DNA of 64,000 nucleotides from Acetobacteraceae bacterium. GTDB lineage: Bacteria > Pseudomonadota > Alphaproteobacteria > Acetobacterales > Acetobacteraceae. The translations under genes and the position numbers were made by a program. Where the stretch lies: NCBI GenBank assembly GCA_947455205.1, contig CANGNF010000004.1, forward strand, positions 95,224 through 159,223, in the 5' to 3' direction. The notes beneath the pieces were generated by a model. That model did not search any database and was not told where the DNA came from. It saw only the letters and a program-made list of their open reading frames with translations. Shown one piece after another: positions 9,144-18,085 of the stretch (position 1 is its first letter; the number at the start of each line of letters is the position of its first letter).

Positions 9144-9947
9144 ATGCCCGCCTTCCCTTCCCTGCCGGTACCGGCGCGAGATGCCGCGCAGGCGCAGCAT
9201 GCGCTGCCCTTCACCATCTGCACGCTGGTGACGCGCCCGGCCGACTATGCCGAGATGACCGCGACCTTCCTGGCGGGCGGCTTCACGCCGGACATGGCGG
9301 AATACCTGTACCTGGACAACGCCGCCGGCAATGCGTGGGACGCCTATGCCGGGCTGGCGCAGATGCTGGGCCAGGCGCGCGGGCGCTACGTGATCTACTG
9401 CCACCAGGATGTGCGGCTGCTGCGGGACGGCGCCGCGGCGCTGCTGGCGCGGCTGGCGGCGCTGGACGCGCTGGACCCGCACTGGGCGCTGGCCGGCAAT
9501 GCCGGCGGGCTGCCGAATGGCGACACCGCCATCCGCATCTCCGACCCCCATGGCGAGGATATAACGCGCGGCACCCTGCCCGCCCGCGCGGTGGCGCTGG
9601 ACGAGAACTTCCTGGTGCTGCGGCGGGAGTCGCCCATCGGCGTTTCCGCCGATATCGGCGGCTTTCACCTGTATGGGCCGGACCTTTGCGTGCAGGCGGC
9701 GCTGGCCGGGCGCAGCGCCTGGGTGATCGACTTCCACCTGCGGCATCTCAGCGGTGGCCGCGTGGATCTTGGCTTCTGCGACGTGCAGGACCGCTGGCAG
9801 GCGAAATACGCGGCATTGTTCAGCCGGCTCTGGCGCATCCGCACCAATGCCACCTGGCTGATCCTGCCGCTGGGCCTGAGAGGCCGCTGGGCCGCGTGGT
9901 GGCAGATGCGGAAGCGTCGCGCCAAGGCTCGTAGGAATTACGGATAA
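9144..9947 (+). CDS. glycosyltransferase-like (GT2-like) protein
   Basis: The 267-residue protein resembles GT2-like glycosyltransferases (Glyco_tranf_2_5 type). It has TICTLVTRPADYAEM near the N-terminus, then YLDNAAGNAWDAYAGLAQM and RYVIYCHQDVRLL, the latter in the place of the usual metal-binding acidic motif, and IGGFHLYGPDLCVQAAL later on. Donor and acceptor are unknown. It diverges from the DNA ligase with only 38 bp between them. Its last nine codons (AKARRNYG plus stop) form the first unit of a threefold 27-bp tandem repeat running past the stop codon. Confidence 0.65.
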   Translation: MPAFPSLPVPARDAAQAQHALPFTICTLVTRPADYAEMTATFLAGGFTPDMAEYLYLDNAAGNAWDAYAGLAQMLGQARGRYVIYCHQDVRLLRDGAAALLARLAALDALDPHWALAGNAGGLPNGDTAIRISDPHGEDITRGTLPARAVALDENFLVLRRESPIGVSADIGGFHLYGPDLCVQAALAGRSAWVIDFHLRHLSGGRVDLGFCDVQDRWQAKYAALFSRLWRIRTNATWLILPLGLRGRWAAWWQMRKRRAKARRNYG

Positions 9948-10001
9948 GCGACGGCGCGCAGGAACTACGGGTAGGCCAAGGCGCGCAGGAACGCCGCCGC
10001 C
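9921..10001 (+). repeat. three tandem 27-bp units spanning a stop codon
   Basis: Units lie at 9921-9947, 9948-9974 and 9975-10001. In the frame of the upstream gene they read AKARRNYG-stop (TAA), ATARRNYG-stop (TAG) and AKARRNAAA. The first unit is the end of the glycosyltransferase-like gene; the second carries its own stop. The units differ mainly at third positions, which suggests an old duplication that was coding at some time. Confidence 0.8.
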
Positions 10002-10045
10002 ATCGGGGCGCGCAGCGGGTGCGGGCGGCGTGCGCTCATCGGCGG

Positions 10046-11101
10046 TCACGCCGCCGGCTCCGTAGCTTCCGGCGCGGGTTCGGCCTCGTCCTCCTCGCCC
10101 AGCCCCACCAGGTGCAGCGCACGGCCGCGGATGCCGCGCTGGGCCATGGCGTGCACCAGCGCGTCGTCGCGGCCATGGGTCACCCAGACCTCGGGCGCGC
10201 CTACCTCGTCTATCGTGCGGTTCAGGTCGTCCCAGTCGGCGTGGTCGCTGATGACCAGGGGCAGTTCCACCCCGCCCATGCGCGCCCGCTGGCGCACCCG
10301 CATCCAGCCGCTGGCGGCCACCACCACGGGGTCGCTCAGCCGCCGCGCCCAGCGGTCCTGCACCGCCGAGGGCGGGGCCAGCACGATGCCGCCGACCATC
10401 TCCGATTTGTTCGCCACGGTGGCGCCGGGCAGCGGGCCGAGCCGCACGCCCAGTTCCTCATACAGGGTGCACAGCTTCTGCTGCGCGCCATGCAGGAAGA
10501 TCGGCCGGTCCCAGCCGGCCTCTCGCAGAAGCATGATCAGGCGCTGGCATTTGCCCAGGGCGTAGCAGCCCACCACATGCGTACGCTCGGGAAACAGTGC
10601 CACGCTGCGGAGCAGCTTCGCCACCTCCCCTTCCGGCGAGGGGTGGCGGAACACCGGCAGGGCGAAGGTCGCCTCGGTCACGAACACGTCGCAGGGGGTC
10701 ACGAGGAAGGGCGCGCAGGTCGGGTCGCGCTGGCGCTTGTAGTCGCCGGAGACGACGGCGCGGCTGCCGCGCCATTCCAGGCAGACCTGGGCGCTGCCCA
10801 GCACATGCCCGGCCGGCGCCAGCCACAGCCGCACGCCGCCGATCTCCAGCACCTCGGCGTACCGCAGCGCCTGGGGCGTGCCGATCCGGTCCGCGCCCAT
10901 GCGCGCCGCCATGATCGCCAGGGTTTCCGCGGTGCCCAGCACCGCACCATGGCCCGGGCGGGCATGGTCGGCATGGCCATGGCTGATCACGGCGCGGTCA
11001 ACCGCGCGCACCGGGTCGATGAAGAAGCCGCCGGGTTCGCAGTACAGCCCGGCCGGCGTCACCTTCAGCCAGGTCTCCGGGTGCGGTGCGCCGACTGCCA
11101 T
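10046..11101 (-). CDS. ligase-associated DNA damage response exonuclease (metallo-beta-lactamase fold)
   Basis: The 351-residue protein is of the MBL/beta-CASP type related to mRNA 3'-end and DNA-crosslink nucleases. The metal-binding motif HGHADH is at residues 41-46. It fits the exonuclease member of the ligase-associated repair set, which processes DNA ends before sealing. The ATG at 11101 (MAVGAPHPETWLKV) is chosen because the family begins just before WLKxTPxGLYC; an in-frame ATG 81 nt upstream adds only arginine-rich non-family sequence. It is on the same strand as the ligase, separated from it by the glycosyltransferase-like gene. Confidence 0.87.
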   Translation of the reverse strand: MAVGAPHPETWLKVTPAGLYCEPGGFFIDPVRAVDRAVISHGHADHARPGHGAVLGTAETLAIMAARMGADRIGTPQALRYAEVLEIGGVRLWLAPAGHVLGSAQVCLEWRGSRAVVSGDYKRQRDPTCAPFLVTPCDVFVTEATFALPVFRHPSPEGEVAKLLRSVALFPERTHVVGCYALGKCQRLIMLLREAGWDRPIFLHGAQQKLCTLYEELGVRLGPLPGATVANKSEMVGGIVLAPPSAVQDRWARRLSDPVVVAASGWMRVRQRARMGGVELPLVISDHADWDDLNRTIDEVGAPEVWVTHGRDDALVHAMAQRGIRGRALHLVGLGEEDEAEPAPEATEPAA

Positions 11102-11254
11102 GCCTGCACAGGTACGCCCGCGGCCGGCGTGGTCAAGGCCCCCGTCCCGGCGCCGTGCCGGTCGCATCGCGGACGGAACCAAGGCGGGGCTGCGGCGTCA
11201 GGCAAGGGTTGGGACAGGACTGGGCGTGGTGCGTCCTGGCTGCGGGAGCGGTGG

Positions 11255-12316
11255 ATGCAGGTGTCGCAGAAGATCGGCGCGGACCGCGGACAGGCGGAGC
11301 AGGCGATGGCGGATTGGGTGCGGGGCGCCCACGCCCTGCCCGCCCCGCTGCGCTGCACCGACCCCATGGGGCAGTGCGGCTTCGTGAACCATGCCTGGCA
11401 GGCGTTCACCGGGCTTTCGCTTGACCAGGCCCGCGGCCAGGGCTGGGAGGCGACGGTCCACCCCGACGACCTGGCGACCTGCCGCGGGGCGCTGGCCCAG
11501 GCGGTGGCGCGGCAGCAGCCGTTCCGGCTGGAATACCGCCTGCGCCGGGCCGACGGCACCTGGCGCGGCGTGGTGGAGCAGGGCACCCCGCTGTTCCATG
11601 ACGGGCGGCTGGCGCACCTGGTGGCGCAATGCCTGGACGTGTCCGACATCCAGGCCCTGGCCGAGCGCCGGCGGATGGCGGATGAGCGGGATTCGCTTGT
11701 GCAGGAGTTGCAGCATCGGGTGCGGAACAACGCTCAGGCCACCAGTTCGGTCCTGAATCTGCAGGCCGGGCGCAGCCGCGACCCCCTGGTGGCCGCGGCG
11801 CTGCGCGGCGCCGCCGCCCGCGTGCTGCTGGCCACCCAGGTGCAGGACCGCATGTTCCACATGGCCGGCTCCGCCACGGTGGAGCTGGGGCCGGAGCTGA
11901 TCGCCGCCGCCCAGGCCGCCTGCGACCTGGCCGGGCAGCCGCGCACCCGGCTGCACTGCCTGGTGGAGGCCGGCATCGCCGTGCCGGTGCGCCAGGCGGC
12001 GCCGCTGGCGCTGATCGTGAACGAGCTGACCACCAACGCGCTGCACCACGCCTTTCCGCCGGACAGCGACGGCATGGTGCGGGTGGCGCTGCGCCGGCTG
12101 GGCACGGCGGAGGTGGAGCTGGAAGTGGCGGATGACGGCATCGGCTTGCCGGAGATGCCGGGCAGCGCCGGGCTGGGCCTGCACCTGGCGGCACGGCTGG
12201 CCGGGCAGGCCGGCAGCCGGCTGGTGGTGGAGGCGGCGCCCGAGGGCGCCAGCGGCACCCGGCTGCGCCTGCGCTTCCAGGCGCCCGAGCAAGGCGACGT
12301 CCTCGCGGGGATGTGA
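11255..12316 (+). CDS. PAS-domain sensor histidine kinase (HisKA_2/HWE type)
   Basis: The 353-residue soluble kinase has a PAS fold at about residues 25-140 (CGFVNHAWQAFTGLSLDQAR onward, with a PAC-like end). The histidine box ELQHRVRNN follows with H154, typical of the HisKA_2/HWE class. An HATPase domain has N-box LIVNELTTNALHHAF and glycine motifs ADDGIGLPE and GLGLHLAA. No membrane segment is present, so the signal is probably cytoplasmic, such as light, redox or a ligand in PAS. Start ATG 11255 has GGGAG 8 nt upstream. No dedicated response regulator is nearby. Confidence 0.87.
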   Translation: MQVSQKIGADRGQAEQAMADWVRGAHALPAPLRCTDPMGQCGFVNHAWQAFTGLSLDQARGQGWEATVHPDDLATCRGALAQAVARQQPFRLEYRLRRADGTWRGVVEQGTPLFHDGRLAHLVAQCLDVSDIQALAERRRMADERDSLVQELQHRVRNNAQATSSVLNLQAGRSRDPLVAAALRGAAARVLLATQVQDRMFHMAGSATVELGPELIAAAQAACDLAGQPRTRLHCLVEAGIAVPVRQAAPLALIVNELTTNALHHAFPPDSDGMVRVALRRLGTAEVELEVADDGIGLPEMPGSAGLGLHLAARLAGQAGSRLVVEAAPEGASGTRLRLRFQAPEQGDVLAGM

Positions 12317-12394
12317 GCCGGCTCGCCTGGAACCGACTGGAAAGCCGGGCGGCGTGGCGGCAGGTTGGGCAGCAACCCAAGGGTGCCGGCCGGC

Positions 12395-14980
12395 ATGCGC
12401 CATCTCCGCCTGTTGATCCTGCTGCTTGCCGCTGCCTTCGCGCTGGCGCTGGTCGGCACGCGCATGCTGTTCATCCGGCAGGACAATGCCGCGGCGGTGG
12501 TGCGGACCGCCGCCGGCGCCGACGACCTGGCGCGCATCGTCGAGCAATATGCCCGGCGGACCTTCGAGACCTCGGACCTGGTGACCGCGCAGGTGGTGGC
12601 GCATGTGGCGGGGCTGGGCGGCGTGCCGGCGCTGGGGCGGCAGCCGGATGCCTGGCTGTTCCTGCATGAGTTGGCGCGGCGGGCGCAGTACGACTTCATC
12701 GTGGTGGTGGACGCCCAGGGCGTGCCGGTGCTGGCGAATTACGGCCCGGCGCCGGCCAACCGCACCAGCCTGGCGGACCAGCCCTGGTTCCAGGCCCACC
12801 AGGCCGGGGCCGAGGTGCGCGTCGGCGAGGCGGTGTTCGGCCGGGTCTCGCAGCAGGTGATGCTGCTGCACACGCGGGCGATCCGCCGGCCGGATGGCGG
12901 GCTGGAGGGCGTGGTCCAGGTGGCCAGCCGGCCGCAATTCTTCGAGGACGTCTCGCTGACCGCGGATACCGGGCGCAACGCCATCCTGGGGCTCTGGGCG
13001 GCGGATGGTCAGGTGATCGCCCGCACCCAGCTGGACCGCGGCCGCATCGGCATCCGCAACAGCGAACCGGCGCTGCTGGAACGGGCGATGCGCGAGGGCG
13101 CGGCCTCGCAGCGCATCGTCTCCGCCTTCGACGGGCGCGACCGCATGCTGGCCTTCCGCCGCGTCGCCGGCTGGCCGGTGGTGGCCTCGGCCAGCCTGCC
13201 GGTGGAGACCAGCCTGGCGGCGCATGCCGAGGCGCATCGCTGGAGCGGCTGGGTCGTCATCGCTTCCCTCCTGGTGGTGGGCAGCCTGACCTGGTTCGCG
13301 CTGCGGCTGAGCACCGCGGCCGAGGCCAGCGCCCGCGCCCTGGCCGAGGCCCGGGCCGCGCTGGAGGCGCGGGTGGCGACGCGCACGCATGAGCTGGCCG
13401 AGGCCAATGCCCGCCTGGCCGACAGCGAGGCGCGCTACCGCGGGATCTTCAACGCCAGCTTCCAGTTCATCGGCCTGCTGGCGCCGGATGGCACGCTGCT
13501 GGAGGCGAACGAGACCGCGCTGGGCTTTGCCGGCATCGGCGTCGCCGAGGTGGTCGGCCGGCCCTTCTGGGAGACCCCCTGGTGGCGCGACGACCCGGCG
13601 GCGCAGCAGCAGCTGCGCCAGGCCATCGCCCGCGCCGCCGCCGGCGAGTTCGTGCGCTACGACGTGACCGTACGCGGCGCCGGGTCCGGCACCGCGACCA
13701 TCGACTTCTCGCTGAAGCCGGTACGCAACGACGCCGGCGAGGTGGTGCTGCTGGTGCCGGAAGGGCGCGACATCACCCAGCTGAAGACCGCCCTGGCGCA
13801 GTTGCACGAGGCGCAGAAGCTGGAGACGCTGGGCCAGCTGACCGGCGGCGTGGCGCATGACTTCAACAACCTGCTGATGGTTGTGCTGGGCAACCTCTCG
13901 CTGCTGCGCAAGCGCCTGGGCACCGAGGATGCCCGCGTGGTGCGCCTGCTGGACGGCGCCACCCAGGGCGCCGAGCGCGGCGCGGCGCTGACCAAGCGGC
14001 TGCTGGCCTTCGCCCGCCGGCAGGAGCTGCGGCCAGAGGCGATCGACCTGGCCAGGCTGGTGGCGGGCATGGAGGAGCTGTTGCGCCGGACGGTCGGGCC
14101 GCTGTGCCGGATCGTCACGCTGATCCCGCAGGGGCTGCCGCAGGCGCGGGCGGATGTGAACCAGCTGGAGCTGGCGATCCTGAACCTGGCGGTGAATGCG
14201 CGCGACGCCATGCCGCTGGGCGGCGACCTGCTGCTCTCCGCCCGCGCCGCCAGCAGCCGGGAACAGGGGGCGCCACCGGGGCTGGCGCCGGGGCGCTACC
14301 TGTGCCTGGCGGTGGCGGACAGCGGCACCGGCATGGATGCGGCGACGCTGGCCCGCGCGACCGAACCCTTCTTCACCACCAAGGGGCCGGGCAAGGGCAG
14401 CGGTCTCGGGCTTTCCATGGTGCATGGGCTGGCGGCGCAGTCGGGCGGCGTGCTGCACCTGGAAAGCACGCCGGGCCGCGGCACCACGGTGGCGCTGTGG
14501 CTGCCGGCGGAGGCCAGCGCCACCGAGCCGGTGGCGGAAGCCGCCGGGCCGCCGCCACCGCTGCACGCCAGCCGGCCGCTCTCGATCCTGCTGGTGGATG
14601 ACGACCCGCTGGTGCTGGCCGGCACCATGGCGATGCTGGAGGACCTGGGCCACCGGGTGACCCCGGCCGAGTCGGGCGCGGTGGCGCTGCGCCTGCTGGC
14701 CGAGCCCGGCGGCTTCGACCTGATGATCACCGACCTGGCCATGCCGGGGATGGACGGGCTGGAGTTGGCGCGCCGTGCCACCCAGCAGCGGCCGCTGCTG
14801 CCGGTGGTGCTGGCCACCGGCTTCGCCGAACTGTCCGAGGCGGGGGAGACCACCCTGCCCCGGCTGGACAAGCCCTACCGCCAGGAAGCCCTGGCGGCGC
14901 TGATCGGGCGGGTGGTGGAGCAACCGGACGCGGCGGCTTCCGGCAACGTGGTGCGGCTGCCGCTGGTGCCGCGCGGCTGA
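12395..14980 (+). CDS. hybrid sensor histidine kinase with receiver domain
   Basis: The 861-residue hybrid kinase has TM1 at about 4-24, a periplasmic dCache-like sensor region to about 285, TM2 (WVVIASLLVVGSLTWFA), a short coiled coil and a PAS domain at about 345-460. HisKA follows with VAHDFNN (H488), then HATPase with GSGLGLSMVHGL, and a C-terminal REC domain with phospho-acceptor D780 in ITDLAMPGMDGLE. It would sense an extracytoplasmic cue and relay phosphate internally. ATG 12395 is favoured over a TTG 30 nt upstream because it begins directly before the signal-anchor helix. It lies 78 bp after the PAS kinase on the same strand. Confidence 0.9.
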   Translation: MRHLRLLILLLAAAFALALVGTRMLFIRQDNAAAVVRTAAGADDLARIVEQYARRTFETSDLVTAQVVAHVAGLGGVPALGRQPDAWLFLHELARRAQYDFIVVVDAQGVPVLANYGPAPANRTSLADQPWFQAHQAGAEVRVGEAVFGRVSQQVMLLHTRAIRRPDGGLEGVVQVASRPQFFEDVSLTADTGRNAILGLWAADGQVIARTQLDRGRIGIRNSEPALLERAMREGAASQRIVSAFDGRDRMLAFRRVAGWPVVASASLPVETSLAAHAEAHRWSGWVVIASLLVVGSLTWFALRLSTAAEASARALAEARAALEARVATRTHELAEANARLADSEARYRGIFNASFQFIGLLAPDGTLLEANETALGFAGIGVAEVVGRPFWETPWWRDDPAAQQQLRQAIARAAAGEFVRYDVTVRGAGSGTATIDFSLKPVRNDAGEVVLLVPEGRDITQLKTALAQLHEAQKLETLGQLTGGVAHDFNNLLMVVLGNLSLLRKRLGTEDARVVRLLDGATQGAERGAALTKRLLAFARRQELRPEAIDLARLVAGMEELLRRTVGPLCRIVTLIPQGLPQARADVNQLELAILNLAVNARDAMPLGGDLLLSARAASSREQGAPPGLAPGRYLCLAVADSGTGMDAATLARATEPFFTTKGPGKGSGLGLSMVHGLAAQSGGVLHLESTPGRGTTVALWLPAEASATEPVAEAAGPPPPLHASRPLSILLVDDDPLVLAGTMAMLEDLGHRVTPAESGAVALRLLAEPGGFDLMITDLAMPGMDGLELARRATQQRPLLPVVLATGFAELSEAGETTLPRLDKPYRQEALAALIGRVVEQPDAAASGNVVRLPLVPRG

Positions 14981-14997
14981 GGCGCGGCGGCGGCGGC

Positions 14998-15429
14998 TCA
15001 GGCCGGCTGTGCGTGCGGGAAGAACAGCGCCAGGCGGCCATGGGTGGCGACTTCCTGCTTCCAGGCCTGCACCGCCAGGGCCAGGGAGCCCGCGCCCCAG
15101 AGCGCCAAGTATTCCACGCCCCCCAGGTTCCACATCCAGCCGACGCCCTTGGTGGCGAAGATGGCGTAGATGGCGATGGCCATGACGCCGGCGGAAACCA
15201 GCCCAGCCCACTTGACCAGGATGTTGCAGGTCAGGCCCAGCAGGCTGACCGTCTCGGCCGCGATGGCCAGGTAGAGGAAGACCTCCGGGTAGGGCAGCAC
15301 CTTGCCGAAGAAGGCGGCGGACCCCGCCATGTTCTGCAGCTTGGACAGGATGTGCGGCAGGTAGCCCAGGCCAAGGAACAGCCGCAGCACCACGGCCGGG
15401 TCGGTCAGGTCGAAGTCGGACTTGCGCAT
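14998..15429 (-). CDS. DoxX-family integral membrane protein
   Basis: The 143-residue protein has four hydrophobic helices and the DoxX signature regions LRLFLGLGYLPHILSKL and AAFFGKVLPYPEVFLYLAIA. DoxX proteins are inner-membrane subunits of varied quinone- or thiol-related oxidoreductase complexes; the partner here is unknown. Two in-frame ATGs compete: AGGAG lies 8 nt before the one at 15429 and only 2 nt before the one at 15435, so 15429 (MRKSDFDLT) is chosen. It diverges from the repair helicase gene. Confidence 0.82.
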   Translation of the reverse strand: MRKSDFDLTDPAVVLRLFLGLGYLPHILSKLQNMAGSAAFFGKVLPYPEVFLYLAIAAETVSLLGLTCNILVKWAGLVSAGVMAIAIYAIFATKGVGWMWNLGGVEYLALWGAGSLALAVQAWKQEVATHGRLALFFPHAQPA

Positions 15430-15544
15430 CGCCATCTCTCCTGTTGCGTCTGCGGCACGGAAGATGGGCGCGCAGGCGGAACGGTGCCGTGCGGCAGCGC
15501 AAGCCGCTTTCGGCTTCCATGAATGATCGCCATTATGGCCCCGA

Positions 15545-18085
15545 ATGGGAACATTGCCGGAACTCTTTGCCGCTTGGTTCGCCGCGCGGGGCTGGTCGCC
15601 CCGGCCGCACCAATTGGCGTTGCTGGACGCCGCCCGGGACGGGCAGAGCGCGCTGCTGGTGGCGCCGACCGGCGGCGGCAAGACGCTGGCCGGCTTCCTG
15701 CCCAGCCTGGTGGACCTGGCCGAGGCGCCGCGCGACGGCCTGCACACGCTCTACATCTCCCCGTTGAAGGCGCTGGCGGTGGACATCGCCCGCAACCTGA
15801 TGGCGCCGGTGGGGGAGATGGCGCTGCCGATCAGCATCGAGACCCGCACCGGGGATACGCCAGCCAACCGCCGCGCCCGCCAGCGGGAGGCACCGCCCAA
15901 CCTGCTGCTGACCACGCCGGAAAGCCTGACGCTGCTGCTCTCCCTGCCCGACGCGGACCGGATGTTCGCCGGCCTGGCCGCCGTGGTGGTGGACGAGGCG
16001 CATGCCCTGGCCGGCACCAAGCGCGGTGACCAGCTTTCGCTTTGCCTCTCGCGGTTGCAGGTGCTGGCGCCGGGGCTGCGGCGCGTCGGGCTTTCCGCCA
16101 CGGTGGCGCATCCGGATGCGCTGCGCGCCTGGCTCTCGCCGCGCGGCAAGCCGGCCGATGTGCGCCTGGTGATCGGCCGCGGTGGCGTGGCGCCCCGGCT
16201 GGATGTGATGCTGCCGGAGGGGCACCTGCCCTGGGGCGGCCACATGGGGCTGGCCTCGGCGCCCGAGATCTATGCCCGGCTGCAGCAGGCCAAGGTCAGC
16301 ATCGTCTTCGTCAATACGCGGGCGCAGGCGGAACTGGTGTTCCAGGCGCTGTGGAAGCTGAACGACGCCAACCTGCCGATCGCCCTGCACCATGGCAGCC
16401 TGACGGTGGAGCAGCGCCGCAAGGTGGAAGCCGCCATGTCGGAGGGACGGCTGCGCGCGGTGGTGGCGACGGCGTCGCTCGACCTCGGCATCGACTGGGG
16501 CGCTGTCGATCAGGTGGTGCAGGTGGGCGCGCCGAAGGGCGTCTCCCGCCTGTTGCAGCGCGTCGGCCGCGCCAACCACCGCATGGACGAACCTTCGCTG
16601 GCGGTGCTGGTGCCGAGCAATCGCTTCGAGGTGGTGGAATGCACCGCGGCACTGGAAGCCATCGAGGCCAGCGAGTTGGATGGCGACCCGCCGCGCCCAG
16701 GCGGGCTGGACGTGCTGGCCCAGCATATCCTGGCCTGCGCCTGCCACGCGCCCTTCGCGCCGGATGCGCTGTATGCGGAGGTCACGCGCTCAGGCGCCTA
16801 CGCCACGCTGTCGCGGCAGGATTTCGACGACGTGCTGCGCTTCGTGGAGGATGGCGGCTACGCGCTGCGGGCCTATGAGCGCTACCGCAAGCTGTTCCGC
16901 GACAGCGAGGGCCTGGTCCACGCCGCCAACAACCGCGTGGTGCGCCAGTTCCGCATGAATCTCGGCACCATCGTGGAGACGCCGATGGTCAAGGTGCGGC
17001 TGCGCGGCGGGCCGATGCTTGGCGAGGTGGAGGAGTATTTCGTCGGCACGCTCACCGCTGGCGACTGCTTCATCTTCGCCGGGCAGCTGCTGCGGTTCGA
17101 CAAGCTGGACGGCATGACCGCCGTGGTCTCCCGCGGGGGCGAGGGCGAGCCGCGCGTGCCGGTCTATGCCGGGGCGCGCATGCCGCTCAGCACCGAACTG
17201 GCGGCGCGGGTGCGCGGCATCCTGCACGACCCCGCCAAGTGGGGCCACCTGCCGCCGCCGGTGCAGGAATGGCTGCGGCTGCAGCAGCATTTCTCCGCCC
17301 TGCCACCACCGGATGGGCTGCTGGTGGAAACGTTCCAGCGCGGCCCCCGCTGGTTCATGGTGGCCTATTGCTTCGAGGGAAGGCTGGCGCACCAGACGCT
17401 GGGCATGCTGGTGACCAAGCGCATGGAAAAGCTGGGCATGGCGCCGCTGGGCTACCTGGCCACCGACTATGTCCTGGCCACCTGGAGCGCGTTCGAGCCG
17501 ACCGGGGTTGAGCGTTTGTTCGAGCAGGACATATTGGGCGAGGAACTGGAGGAGTGGATCGCCGAGTCCTCCATGCTCCGCCGCACCTTCCGCAACATCG
17601 CCACCATTGCCGGCCTGCTGGAGAAGAACCAGCCGGGCCAGGAGAAGTCGGGCCGCACGATGACCATGAATGCCGACCTGATCTACGACGTGCTGCGCAA
17701 GCATGAACCCGACCACGTGCTGCTGCGCGCGACGCGGCAGGAAGCCGCGCATGGCCTGACCGATGTTGCCCGTATCGCCCGGCTGCTGGGCCGCGCGGAG
17801 GGCCGGGTGCAGCACCTGGCGCTGGACCGCGCCTCCCCCTTGGCGGTGCCGGCGCTGATAGAACAGGGCCGCGAATGGGTCGCCGGCGGCGCCGAGGACG
17901 CGCTGCTGGCCGAGGCCGCCGCGCTGGTGGAGGAAGCCACCGGCGGCGCCGAGCTGTTCTCGGAGCTGCTGGCCGAGGTGACGGAGGACGTGCCGCTGGG
18001 GCGTGGACTCATCGACCGGTCCCGCCCGAAGACGCTGGAAGCCCGCCGCCGCCGCTACAGCCGCAGCGCCAAGGGGGCGATGTGA
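15545..18085 (+). CDS. ligase-associated DNA damage response DEXH-box helicase (Lhr-like)
   Basis: The 846-residue SF2 helicase has Walker A APTGGGKT at residues 40-47, DEAH at 150-153, motif III SAT in VGLSATV, and a second RecA lobe ending QRVGRANHR (motif VI). A winged-helix and Lhr-type C-terminal region follow. This length and the co-occurring ligase, exonuclease and PdeM identify the short Lhr-like helicase of the ligase-associated repair set. It should unwind or translocate on damaged DNA. PdeM starts inside its stop codon (4-nt overlap). A GAAC-N7-GAAC element sits within its first seven codons. Confidence 0.92.
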   Translation: MGTLPELFAAWFAARGWSPRPHQLALLDAARDGQSALLVAPTGGGKTLAGFLPSLVDLAEAPRDGLHTLYISPLKALAVDIARNLMAPVGEMALPISIETRTGDTPANRRARQREAPPNLLLTTPESLTLLLSLPDADRMFAGLAAVVVDEAHALAGTKRGDQLSLCLSRLQVLAPGLRRVGLSATVAHPDALRAWLSPRGKPADVRLVIGRGGVAPRLDVMLPEGHLPWGGHMGLASAPEIYARLQQAKVSIVFVNTRAQAELVFQALWKLNDANLPIALHHGSLTVEQRRKVEAAMSEGRLRAVVATASLDLGIDWGAVDQVVQVGAPKGVSRLLQRVGRANHRMDEPSLAVLVPSNRFEVVECTAALEAIEASELDGDPPRPGGLDVLAQHILACACHAPFAPDALYAEVTRSGAYATLSRQDFDDVLRFVEDGGYALRAYERYRKLFRDSEGLVHAANNRVVRQFRMNLGTIVETPMVKVRLRGGPMLGEVEEYFVGTLTAGDCFIFAGQLLRFDKLDGMTAVVSRGGEGEPRVPVYAGARMPLSTELAARVRGILHDPAKWGHLPPPVQEWLRLQQHFSALPPPDGLLVETFQRGPRWFMVAYCFEGRLAHQTLGMLVTKRMEKLGMAPLGYLATDYVLATWSAFEPTGVERLFEQDILGEELEEWIAESSMLRRTFRNIATIAGLLEKNQPGQEKSGRTMTMNADLIYDVLRKHEPDHVLLRATRQEAAHGLTDVARIARLLGRAEGRVQHLALDRASPLAVPALIEQGREWVAGGAEDALLAEAAALVEEATGGAELFSELLAEVTEDVPLGRGLIDRSRPKTLEARRRRYSRSAKGAM
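15549..15563 (+). promoter_or_regulatory. candidate LexA (SOS) box at the helicase start
   Basis: The sequence GAACATTGCCGGAAC is a direct repeat GAAC-N7-GAAC, the complement of the GTTC-N7-GTTC operator bound by alphaproteobacterial LexA. It begins 4 nt after the first base of the helicase start codon. A match of eight fixed bases is expected about twice in 64 kb by chance, so location is the main argument. A repressor here would block a promoter with a very short leader, or elongation. Confidence 0.45.

Noticed and set aside
11198..15520. A 1440-codon open frame on the minus strand
   Set aside because: It is antisense to two sensor kinases with clear catalytic motifs. It consists of arginine/glutamine/histidine-rich text typical of GC-rich shadows.
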